This document shows, piece after piece, positions 16,449 to 24,979 of a DNA stretch of 64,000 nt. The position numbers and the translations under genes are program-made. Source of the DNA: JBGAJN01 sp044224905 (GTDB lineage: Bacteria > Verrucomicrobiota > Verrucomicrobiia > Limisphaerales > JBGAJN01); NCBI GenBank assembly GCA_044224905.1, contig JBGAJN010000004.1:558001-622000 (forward strand). Reading direction: 5' to 3'. The notes under the pieces were generated by a model. It saw only the letters and a list, made by a program, of their open reading frames with translations, did not search any database and was not told the DNA's origin. The stretch's first letter is position 1, and every line of letters begins with the position of its first letter.

Positions 16449-19400
16449 GCGCGCGGATTCACCTTCCCCCTCGCAGCCGAACTCAGCCGGCTCGGGCATT
16501 TCTTACAGCTGGCTTCGTGAGTCTCGTCACGTTTGCAGCCGCGTTTCTGCATGCCGCCGAACCGATGAAGGCGCCGTTGCAGCCGTTGACGGAAAAACTT
16601 CCGCGCATTCCGCCAAAGACTCCCGCCGAAGAATCGCAGACGTTTCGTGTGCTTGACGGTTTCCGCATGGATCTCCTCGCCGCCGAACCGCTCGTCGCGA
16701 GTCCGGTCGCGATGACCTACGACGAGAATGGCCGCGCCTACGTCTGCGAGATGCGCGATTACCCTTACACGGATAAGGCCCATCATAAGCCGAGCCAGGA
16801 AAACCCCACCGATCAACCCATCGGCCGCATCCGCTTGCTCGAAGACACCGACGGCGATGGCAAGTTCGACAAGTCCACCGTGTTCGCCGAGGAACTTTCG
16901 TGGCCCACGGGCGTCGCGTGCTGGAAGGGCGGCATATTCGTCGCAGCCACACCCGACGTCTGGTATCTCAAGGACACCGACGGCGACGGCAAAGCCGACG
17001 TGCGCATCAAGGTCTTCACCGGCTTCCGCAAGCTCAACGTGCAGGCCGTGATGAACAGCCTCGTGTGGGCGCTCGACAACCACATTCACGGCGCGGGGGG
17101 CAGCAACGGCGGCCAAATTAGGCCCGGTGAAAAGCCCGACGCGAAGCCGCTCGTGATGTCGCGCAGTGATTTCCGTTTCGATCCCGTGACGATGCAGCTC
17201 GACTTGCTCTCCGGCGGCGCCCGCTACGGCGGCTCGTTCGATGATTGGGGCAATCGTTTCCTCTGCAACATCCGCAATCCCGCGCAGCACATCGTCCTGC
17301 CGCACCGTTATCTCGCGCGCAACCCCTACCTCGCCGCGCGCAGCCCGCTCAACGACATGGCCGAGTCCGGCGACCAGTTGCCTGTCTACGCAATTTCACA
17401 ACCCGAGCCGTGGCGCGTGCTCCGCGCAAAGCGCTGGGCCGGCGAACGCGATATCGTCATGCCTCGCAGCGAACTCGTTGGCGCGGGCGTTGTCACCTCG
17501 GCGAGCGGCGTGACGAGTTATCGCGGCGCAGCTTACCCAGAAAAATATCGCGGCAACGTGTTTGTCTGCGAATGCGCGGGCAACCTGCTCTATCGGCTGC
17601 AACTCACGCCCGACGGCCCGACGTTCAAAGCCAAGCGCGTCGATGGCAACGCTGAGATGGTCGCATCAACCGACAACTGGTTCCGCCCCGTGAACTTCGT
17701 CAACGCGCCGGACGGCACGCTGCACGTGATGGACATGTATCGCGAAAACATCGAGCACCCGTGGAGCATTCCCGACGACATCCACGCTGCCGTGGACCTC
17801 GAAGCGGGCCGCGACATGGGCCGCCTCTGGCGTTTGACTCCGCCGGACTTCAAGCCGAGCAAACCGCCGCGTCTTGGAGGCGCGAGCACCGCGGAACTGG
17901 TCGTGACGCTGGAGAACCCCAATTCTTGGTGGCGTGAAACCGCGCAACGTCTGCTCTTCGAACGTCAGGACAAATCCGCCGCGCCCGCGCTGCACACCCT
18001 GATAAAGAAAAGCAAATCCCCTCAGGCTCGCCTGCACGCGCTCTACGTCCTCGACGGCGTGAACGAACTCACCGACGAGGATGTGCTTGCTGGGCTTCAC
18101 GACAAGGTTGCGGGCGTTCGCGAGAATGCGCTCCGCTTGGCCGAACCGCGGCTCGTTCAACATGCGACAGGCCTTCAACCGGAGGTTCAAAATGTTCCGG
18201 CGTCGAACAGTCGTACGCGTCCACCAAAACGCTCAACGAGAGAACAATTGCTCGACCGAGTTCTCCAGCTGGCCGGTGAAAATGATCCGCGCGTGCGACT
18301 TCAAGCTGCGTTTACGCTCGGCGAGTTGCTCCGGCCCGGAAGCGTGGTTAAGCCGAGCACGGGAAACAAAGTCCGCAACACACGGGCCACGCAGAGTCTT
18401 CCCGACCGCACGCTCGCGGCACTCGAAGGCGTGATTCATCGTCGAGCTGAGGATCCGTGGTTGCGCACGGCGGTGCTGAGTTCGGTGGGCGAACACGCCG
18501 ATGAGTTGCTGCTGCGCCTCCTGAAAGCACGCCTCGCAACCAGCAAGCGACATCAAGATTTCCTCAGCGAACTCGCGCAGATGATCGGCGCGCGCGGAAA
18601 GCCCGACGAACTCCAGCGCGTATTCGCCGTGCTTGCCGCAGATCCGTCGCCCACCAAGTCCGGCTACCGCGCCGTCATCACCAGCATCGCCGATGGATTA
18701 AAACACTCGGGCAAAAGCCTCCGCCGCGCGACGACCGAGCCGACTACCAAGCAAAGCATTAATGCGCTCCTGATGCAGGCTGAGCAAGATGCGCTGTCGA
18801 CGCAGACACCGACCGCCGCGCGCGTTGCCGCGATCCAATTCCTCGCCTATGACGATTTTCAGAATGTGAAGGACGCGTTGAAGCTGCTCCTCGATCCGCA
18901 ACAACCAGTCGAGATCCAACGCGCCGCCATTGCCACCGCCGGCAGTTTCAACACTGCTGAAACCGCGCCGTTGCTGCTCGCGAACTGGCGCACCGAAACG
19001 CCGGCGATTCGCTCCGAAGTCGTGCTGGCGATGCTCGGCAGTCGCGCCCGCGTGCTGCCGTTGCTCCGTGCGATCGAAAGCGGAGCACTGCCGGCGAACC
19101 AAGTGCCATTCGCCAAACGCGGCTTGCTTCTCCGCAGCACGGACGCGCAAACGAAGGAACTCGCGACGAAACTTTTCAGCGATACCGCCCCCGGCTCGCG
19201 CAAGGAGGTCATCGCGAAATATCAACCTGCGCTTTCGATGAAAGGCGACGCCGCGCGGGGCAAGAAGGTTTTCGATACCACCTGCGCCACGTGCCATCGC
19301 GCCGGCGACATCGGCAAGGATGTTGGCCCCAACCTCGCGACCATCCGCGCGTGGAATCCCGATCAGGTGCTCATCAACATCCTCGACCCGAATCGCGAGG

Positions 19401-19648
19401 TCGCGCCGAACTTCGTGAGTTACACCGTCGAGACGAAGGACGGACGCACCATCGACGGCCTCATCGCGGAAGAAAGCGCCGCAAGTGTGACCCTGAAGCG
19501 CGCTGAAGGTCTGACCGACACCGTCCTCCGCCGCGACATCGCCACGATTTCCGGCTCCGGACTCTCGCTAATGCCTGAAGGGGTAGAGGCGGCCCTGACC
19601 GTAGAGCAGATGGCCGACTTGATTGCGTTCCTGCTCAACGGGAACTGA
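16445..19648 (+). CDS. PVC-type dehydrogenase: propeller, HEAT repeats and cytochrome c
   Basis: 1067 residues. The signal region (core about 20-36) is followed by the 'membrane-bound dehydrogenase' propeller (FRVLDGFRMDLLAAEPLVASPVAM, then LLEDTDGDGKFD and YLKDTDGDGKADVR at about 140-190). Helical HEAT-like repeats fill about 480-900. A c-type cytochrome domain has CATCH with C947, C950 and H951 as haem ligands. A small beta domain closes the protein (VSYTVETKDGRTIDGLI). The propeller resembles PQQ/glucose-dehydrogenase-like folds, so electron transfer from a sugar or alcohol substrate to the haem is inferred. It is last in the four-gene overlapping chain. Confidence 0.9.
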   Translation: MSARIHLPPRSRTQPARAFLTAGFVSLVTFAAAFLHAAEPMKAPLQPLTEKLPRIPPKTPAEESQTFRVLDGFRMDLLAAEPLVASPVAMTYDENGRAYVCEMRDYPYTDKAHHKPSQENPTDQPIGRIRLLEDTDGDGKFDKSTVFAEELSWPTGVACWKGGIFVAATPDVWYLKDTDGDGKADVRIKVFTGFRKLNVQAVMNSLVWALDNHIHGAGGSNGGQIRPGEKPDAKPLVMSRSDFRFDPVTMQLDLLSGGARYGGSFDDWGNRFLCNIRNPAQHIVLPHRYLARNPYLAARSPLNDMAESGDQLPVYAISQPEPWRVLRAKRWAGERDIVMPRSELVGAGVVTSASGVTSYRGAAYPEKYRGNVFVCECAGNLLYRLQLTPDGPTFKAKRVDGNAEMVASTDNWFRPVNFVNAPDGTLHVMDMYRENIEHPWSIPDDIHAAVDLEAGRDMGRLWRLTPPDFKPSKPPRLGGASTAELVVTLENPNSWWRETAQRLLFERQDKSAAPALHTLIKKSKSPQARLHALYVLDGVNELTDEDVLAGLHDKVAGVRENALRLAEPRLVQHATGLQPEVQNVPASNSRTRPPKRSTREQLLDRVLQLAGENDPRVRLQAAFTLGELLRPGSVVKPSTGNKVRNTRATQSLPDRTLAALEGVIHRRAEDPWLRTAVLSSVGEHADELLLRLLKARLATSKRHQDFLSELAQMIGARGKPDELQRVFAVLAADPSPTKSGYRAVITSIADGLKHSGKSLRRATTEPTTKQSINALLMQAEQDALSTQTPTAARVAAIQFLAYDDFQNVKDALKLLLDPQQPVEIQRAAIATAGSFNTAETAPLLLANWRTETPAIRSEVVLAMLGSRARVLPLLRAIESGALPANQVPFAKRGLLLRSTDAQTKELATKLFSDTAPGSRKEVIAKYQPALSMKGDAARGKKVFDTTCATCHRAGDIGKDVGPNLATIRAWNPDQVLINILDPNREVAPNFVSYTVETKDGRTIDGLIAEESAASVTLKRAEGLTDTVLRRDIATISGSGLSLMPEGVEAALTVEQMADLIAFLLNGN

Positions 19649-19714
19649 TCCGACCGCATTTACATTCCCTTTACGTTTCGCCGGCGTGGCGCACACACAG
19701 ACTTTACATGCACG

Positions 19715-19753
19715 CCTTTCATTGGATGCTGAATCCAATCCGCAAATGAAAGG
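19715..19753 (+). promoter_or_regulatory. Hairpin covering the Shine-Dalgarno site of the next gene
   Basis: CCTTTCATT (19715-19723) is an exact inverted repeat of AATGAAAGG (19745-19753). Inside it ATTGGAT (19721-19727) pairs with ATCCAAT (19733-19739). The 3' arm contains the ribosome binding site AAAGGA (19749-19754), which sits 5 bases before the ATG at 19760. In RNA this would hide the binding site, a layout expected for translational control or for an operator palindrome. It is one of few good Shine-Dalgarno sites in the window. Confidence 0.5.
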
Positions 19754-19759
19754 AACACT

Positions 19760-22700
19760 ATGAAGTTTGCCGCGCTTGTCTGTTTAACCGCATTCGTAAG
19801 CGTTTCAACTCACGCGCAACCCACGAGACCACAACCCGGTGGCGGTGGCAGCACTCCCCGGGAACATCAAGTTCTTAGCGCCACGAGCAAGGACGGCCTC
19901 ACGTGGACGCGCGATGCGGGCGTGCGTCTCTCCAGTTCCTCCGTGCCCTGCGCGATCAACGACGGCGACGAGCGCGTCCTTCTTTACGTCGTGCGTCCAC
20001 CAGACGATCCCAGCGGTGTTGGCGGCGTGTCGTGCGCGATCTCGACGGACGGAACGAATTTCAAGATCGAGTCAAACTTCCACATCGAGGGTCTGAGCAC
20101 GCTCACGGCGGCGGACCCATCGATCGTGAAGGACGGCCAAGGAAAGTTTCGCCTCTACTACCTTGCGTCCGATCATCGCGGCGATCCCGCAGCCGGCGCG
20201 AATCCGCACAAGATCAATTACGCGCTGTCAGACGACGGCGTCCGCTTCCGCGAAACGGGCACAGCGTTCGAGTACGACGACCTCGTCGATCCGGACGTGT
20301 TCCACTTCAAGGGTAAATGGTTCATGTACGTCTTCGGTAAGGGCGGCACCTTGATAGCAACTTCGCCGGACGGAAAGAAGTTCACCTACGCCAAAGTCAT
20401 GTCACCGCCGCACTGGGGCACCACCGCGCCGCTCACGCTGCCAGATGGCCGCCTGCGTCTCTACGCCTTCGAGCAACGCGTGCCCATCGGCAACGCCGTC
20501 GGCAGCTTCGTTTCGACAGACGGTCTCAACTGGACCGCCGAGGCCGGCCAACGCCTCAAGGCGAATGCTGACGAACAAATCACCGATCCTTTTGTCATCC
20601 CCTGGCGCGGCGGCTACAAAATGTATTTCAAAATCTCACCCGCGCGGTCGCGCACTCTAGCGGCGAACGGACCGCAAAACTTCGGAGGGCCGAACCCTCC
20701 GCGTCGCAACGAACCACGAAATGGTTTCGGCCAGAATCCTCCGCCACCGCCCAACAATTTCGACGGACAACCAGCCCCTCAGAACTTCAACAACGCCGAC
20801 GGGCCGTGGAACCGAGATGTCATCGCGTATCGCGTCAGTCCAAACGGTGAAGTGACGAAGGCCGCGACTTTCGAGCGCGCCGGCGTCCCGACCATCGCGC
20901 GGCTTAAAGACGGCCGCCTCATCGTCGCGCATCAGCATTTCCCGGAGAACGACCGCGAGAACTTTGACAAGGTCGCTGTGCATTTCTCCAGCAACGACGG
21001 CAAGACGTGGACCGCTCCCCAAGTCATTCAGGTCGCAGGCCTCCCAGAAGGGATGCGGTTTCCGTTCGATCCGACGCTCGTGCCGCTCCCCGATGGGCGC
21101 GTCCGGCTCTATTTCACGGGCAATATGGGCCGAACCTTCCAACGCAGCACGCCCGCGATCCATTCGGCGATATCCCAGGACGGGGTGAACTACACCTACG
21201 AAACCGGAGTGCGATTCGCCGTCGACGGCCGCGCCGTGATTGATTGCGCGGTCGTCCTGCACCAAGGCGTGTTCCATTTGTTCGCACCCGACAACGGCAC
21301 GGGACAAAACCCGGGGCAACGCCGCGGCAACGAACCCGCGGCTGATCGTCCGCGCGAAGGCGTCGGCTATCACGCCACGAGCAAAGACGGACTGAACTTC
21401 ACCCGCGTGGACGACGTTCAAATAGAGGGCCGACGAAGCTGGCTCGGTAACGCGCAATCCGACGGCAAGCTCATCACGTTTTACGGCACGGGTGAAGGCA
21501 TGAGCACCGCCGCCGGCGGCCGTCCCCGTGGCGCGTTTTGGATGGCCACCAGCGCGGACGGAAAGAGTTGGAAACAGATCGCCAATCCGGCCATCGGCGG
21601 CGGCGACCCCGGCGCGGTAAAAACTCAAGATGGCGGATTGCTCGTGGTCATCACGGGAGAGTCGGTGAGACGCGGTTCGCCGAGAGGCGCGAGCACTCCG
21701 CCGGCACGTGACATCGGCAGCGACATCTTAAATCCCCAACCGCGCACCGCCACCGATGCGCCCTCAAGTCGCGACGTCGCCGTTCATCGCGTGAGCCGCA
21801 CCGGCACAGTCGAGAAACTCGCAACGTTCGCAGGCGGCGGCGCACCCACCATTGCACGACTTAAGGACGGACGCATCATTGTCGCGCACCAGCATTTCCC
21901 CCAGGACGGCCGTGTGAACCACGAGCAGATGAGCGTGCGTTTTTCCGGTGACGACGGCTCGACGTGGACCGCACCGCAAGTCATGAAAGTCGCCGGTTTG
22001 CCAGACGGGATGCCCTTCGCCTTCGATCCGACGCTCGTGCCGTTGCCCGATGGACGCGTGCGACTCTACTTCACCGGAAACATCCGGCGAGAGTCGGGCG
22101 GCGGCAGTCCCGCGATCTATTCTGCCATCTCGACCGATGGCGTGAATTACACCTTCGAACCGGGCCAGCGCTTCGAGGTCGACGGGCGGATCGTGATTGA
22201 TTGTGCAGCCGTGCTGCACCAAGGCGTTTTTCATCTCTTCGTCCCGGACAACGGCGTCGGTGTGAACCCCAGCCAGCGTCCCGCCAACGAACCCGCCGCC
22301 AACCGTCCGCGCGAAGGCGTCGGCTACCACGCCACAAGCAAAGACGGCTTGAAGTTCACGCGCGTGGACGATGTGCAGATCGAAGGTCGCCGCCGATGGC
22401 TAGGCAACGCGCAGTCCGACGGCAAAGTCATCACGTTCTATGGAACCGGTGAAGGACTGGACAAAGGAGGCGGTGATCGATCAAGCAGAGGTTTCTGGAT
22501 GGCCACGAGTGCGGACGGTCACGACTGGAAGCTCGTAGAGAATCCATCCATCACCGGCGGCGATCCCGGCGCGGTGAATACTCGTGACGGAGGTTTGCTC
22601 GTAGTCATCACCACAGAACCGCGGCACCGCACGCCCGGATCTCAGCAACGCAGCGGTCCGCAACGAACCGAGGAAGTGAATTACCGGAGTAACGAAACGA

Positions 22701-23875
22701 CGGAGGAGCCCCACGATTCTTCACCGCAAACCACTGCAGCTTTGTTGAACCAGATGTGGAGCCGCGGACAGGCCACCGGCGATGGGCCCGTGAAATTGAA
22801 AAGTTTTCCGCTCCGCATCGACGACATTGGCTACATCATCCCCTTGGGCAACATGCAGAGCGGGCACACGACGCCGAGCGATCATCTCTACTTCGTTCCG
22901 AAGGGCGCGACGAATCAATCACGGGCCAGCACGCGCGGCCAAGGCCCGCGCACAGACGACCGCGACTTCAGCCGGCTCTACGACGTCGTCGCGGCGGCTG
23001 ACGGATTCATCGTCGCGTTGCAGTGGCGACCCAATCCTCAAGGCGGCCAGGCCAAGTATGACCCCACAGTGTTCGATCGCGCCGTAGATTTGAAAGTGTT
23101 CATCGAACACTCCGCCAAAGTCTGGAGCTACGTGGATCATCTCGTGGAAGTTGATGCCGCGATTATGAAGCACGTTCCGGGCGGCTTGCAGCCCGGCCCG
23201 CCGGCGCACGTGCGCATTCCAGTGAAAGCTGGACAAGTCATCGGCAAGATCGGCAATCAGACCTTCGACTTCGCACTCATCGACACCGCCACGACACGCA
23301 ATGGGTTCGTGAGGCCCGAACAGTTTCTTAAACGGGATCCCTGGAAACCCCACACGGTTGATCCGTTTGATTACGTCGAAGAACCGTTGCGCGGCCAACT
23401 GCTCGCCAAGAACGCGCGCAAAGTCCCGCCCTTCGGTGGCCGCATCGACTACGACATCGACGGCAAGCTGGTCGGCAATTGGTTCGAGGTCGGCACCGGG
23501 GGCTACGCCGGATTGAACCGTCGCATCGACTACTGGGTTGGCCATCTCTCAATCGTCTACCACCACCTCGATCCGAAAATCGTCGTCATCTCCATCGGCA
23601 ACTACGCTGGCCGCGCCGCTCAATTCTGGGTGAACCACAATCAGCCGGACCCCGCAACGATTGGCGAGCAGGCTGGCGTTGTGAAATACGAACTGATCCA
23701 CGGCCAACTCAGCAGCAACGGTCAACTTCAGAGGCGGCAGGACACCGATCAGGTGCAAGGCACCGCCCTCGCGCAACTCTTGCCCGGCCGAAAGCTAAAG
23801 TTTGAGGCCTTCCCCGGAAAGACCGGCGATCAGGTCAACGGGTTCACCGGTGACGCGCGAATTTACGAGCGATAA
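19760..23875 (+). CDS. Giant secreted multi-propeller protein with degenerate M23-like C-terminus
   Basis: 1371 residues. The signal peptide (first about 20 residues, ending THAQ) is followed by three propeller-like modules related to sialidase/GH43-type five-blade folds: about 30-300, 353-635 and 672-954. Asp-box-like DGKTWTAP and the repeated LVPLPDGRVRLYFTGN are visible. A low-complexity Pro/Asn/Gln linker (about 305-350) separates modules 1 and 2. The last 400 residues contain GHTTPSDHLYF (H1036, D1041) and VKAGQVIGKIGNQTFDFALID. These recall the H-x(n)-D and H-x-H blocks of M23 peptidases, but the second block lacks histidines. A role in binding or cleaving glycans is inferred. The start is fixed by a good RBS. 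Confidence 0.7.
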   Translation: MKFAALVCLTAFVSVSTHAQPTRPQPGGGGSTPREHQVLSATSKDGLTWTRDAGVRLSSSSVPCAINDGDERVLLYVVRPPDDPSGVGGVSCAISTDGTNFKIESNFHIEGLSTLTAADPSIVKDGQGKFRLYYLASDHRGDPAAGANPHKINYALSDDGVRFRETGTAFEYDDLVDPDVFHFKGKWFMYVFGKGGTLIATSPDGKKFTYAKVMSPPHWGTTAPLTLPDGRLRLYAFEQRVPIGNAVGSFVSTDGLNWTAEAGQRLKANADEQITDPFVIPWRGGYKMYFKISPARSRTLAANGPQNFGGPNPPRRNEPRNGFGQNPPPPPNNFDGQPAPQNFNNADGPWNRDVIAYRVSPNGEVTKAATFERAGVPTIARLKDGRLIVAHQHFPENDRENFDKVAVHFSSNDGKTWTAPQVIQVAGLPEGMRFPFDPTLVPLPDGRVRLYFTGNMGRTFQRSTPAIHSAISQDGVNYTYETGVRFAVDGRAVIDCAVVLHQGVFHLFAPDNGTGQNPGQRRGNEPAADRPREGVGYHATSKDGLNFTRVDDVQIEGRRSWLGNAQSDGKLITFYGTGEGMSTAAGGRPRGAFWMATSADGKSWKQIANPAIGGGDPGAVKTQDGGLLVVITGESVRRGSPRGASTPPARDIGSDILNPQPRTATDAPSSRDVAVHRVSRTGTVEKLATFAGGGAPTIARLKDGRIIVAHQHFPQDGRVNHEQMSVRFSGDDGSTWTAPQVMKVAGLPDGMPFAFDPTLVPLPDGRVRLYFTGNIRRESGGGSPAIYSAISTDGVNYTFEPGQRFEVDGRIVIDCAAVLHQGVFHLFVPDNGVGVNPSQRPANEPAANRPREGVGYHATSKDGLKFTRVDDVQIEGRRRWLGNAQSDGKVITFYGTGEGLDKGGGDRSSRGFWMATSADGHDWKLVENPSITGGDPGAVNTRDGGLLVVITTEPRHRTPGSQQRSGPQRTEEVNYRSNETTEEPHDSSPQTTAALLNQMWSRGQATGDGPVKLKSFPLRIDDIGYIIPLGNMQSGHTTPSDHLYFVPKGATNQSRASTRGQGPRTDDRDFSRLYDVVAAADGFIVALQWRPNPQGGQAKYDPTVFDRAVDLKVFIEHSAKVWSYVDHLVEVDAAIMKHVPGGLQPGPPAHVRIPVKAGQVIGKIGNQTFDFALIDTATTRNGFVRPEQFLKRDPWKPHTVDPFDYVEEPLRGQLLAKNARKVPPFGGRIDYDIDGKLVGNWFEVGTGGYAGLNRRIDYWVGHLSIVYHHLDPKIVVISIGNYAGRAAQFWVNHNQPDPATIGEQAGVVKYELIHGQLSSNGQLQRRQDTDQVQGTALAQLLPGRKLKFEAFPGKTGDQVNGFTGDARIYER
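20816..22620 (+). repeat. Internal tandem duplication of a propeller module
   Basis: The segment 20816-21663 is repeated at 21773-22620 (offset 957 bp) inside the same gene. Both copies encode the order DVxxxRVSxxGxV, PTIARLKDGRxIVAHQHFP, TWTAPQV, PTLVPLPDGRVRLYFTGN, HATSKDGL and GGDPGAV, with long stretches of near-identical DNA. The divergence concentrates in surface-loop-like segments. This is a recent duplication of one module. Confidence 0.85.
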
Positions 23876-23938
23876 CTTGGGAGCAAGTCGGCCTTCAAAG
23901 GACTTCTCCACCGCCGCGCGGGCTGGCATCCTGCCCTC

Positions 23939-24868
23939 ATGCGCTACCGGTTCGCGCTGATACTTCTCCTCACCTGCTGCACCTGTCGCGGGCAAAACCC
24001 GCCCCTCGTGCTCGACGATTTTCTGCCCTCGGTTCAGCAGTGGATGCGCGAAAATCTGGACGACAGCGTTCTCGCCGCACTCGACGAAATTGATCGGGAC
24101 AAAGTCCGCGAGCTGTTCGCAACCCTGCAGCAACGGCTCGGCAACGACTACGTGTATGACCTCGGCACCTTGCGCGAAACGGCCAGTCGCGCCGTTCCCC
24201 TGCTCCAACAACTCGAGGCCACGCGTCCTTACGCCACGTGGTTGCAGACACGGATCGACTACCTTGAAGCGGCCAACGAATTGCAGCGACGCATGCAACC
24301 AGCCGCTCCGAAGCGCGGCGCAATTGCTCCGCTTCCGTCTCCATCGTCGCAACTGCAGAACTCGATCTGGAGCGGCCAGTTCGCAAAACGTCCTGCACCG
24401 ACGCGGGCGCAAAAGTTCGTTCCTCAACTCAAGCCGATCTTCGTCGCCGAGAAAGTTCCCGCACAACTCGTTTGGATCGCGGAGGTCGAGTCGTCGTTCG
24501 ATCCCGGAGCCAAGAGTCCCTCCGGCGCCGCGGGTATGTTTCAATTGATGCCACCGACCGCCAAAGCCCAAGGGCTCTCCACCTGGCTGCCCGACGAGCG
24601 ATTGAACCCGCAGAAGAGCGCGCACGCCGCTGCGAAGTATCTCCGCTACCTCCACGGTCGCTTCGGCGATTGGCGTCTCGCGCTCGCCGCATACAACGCC
24701 GGAGAAAGCCGCGTGTCCGAGTTGCTCAAGAAGTCGCGCGTGCGCAGCTTCGACGCGATCGCCCATCGCCTGCCGTCCGAAACGCAAATGTATGTTCCCA
24801 AATGCGACGCCGCGCTCCGCAAGCGCGAAGGCGTCTCGTTAAGCGAATTGAAGTTGCCGAAAGGTTGA
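23939..24868 (+). CDS. Lytic murein transglycosylase (SLT domain)
   Basis: 309 residues. An N-terminal signal (core about 4-13, then CC/CTC, so possibly a lipoprotein) precedes a helical region. The SLT domain starts near 160: WIAEVESSFDP with catalytic E184, then SPSGAAGMFQLMPPTA and LALAAYNAGESRV, the three classical blocks of MltD/Slt70 enzymes. It cleaves peptidoglycan glycan strands with 1,6-anhydro formation in the periplasm. Its stop is immediately followed by about 110 bp before the next gene on the same strand. Confidence 0.92.
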   Translation: MRYRFALILLLTCCTCRGQNPPLVLDDFLPSVQQWMRENLDDSVLAALDEIDRDKVRELFATLQQRLGNDYVYDLGTLRETASRAVPLLQQLEATRPYATWLQTRIDYLEAANELQRRMQPAAPKRGAIAPLPSPSSQLQNSIWSGQFAKRPAPTRAQKFVPQLKPIFVAEKVPAQLVWIAEVESSFDPGAKSPSGAAGMFQLMPPTAKAQGLSTWLPDERLNPQKSAHAAAKYLRYLHGRFGDWRLALAAYNAGESRVSELLKKSRVRSFDAIAHRLPSETQMYVPKCDAALRKREGVSLSELKLPKG

Positions 24869-24979
24869 CGCGTGTCCCGCGCTGGATCGGGCTCAAATAC
24901 GTACGGTTTTTCTTTTGCGGTGGCGATACGCTGTGCTGAAATCGGTTCCGTGCACGCCCGCTTTCTCCGCCAAACAAAG

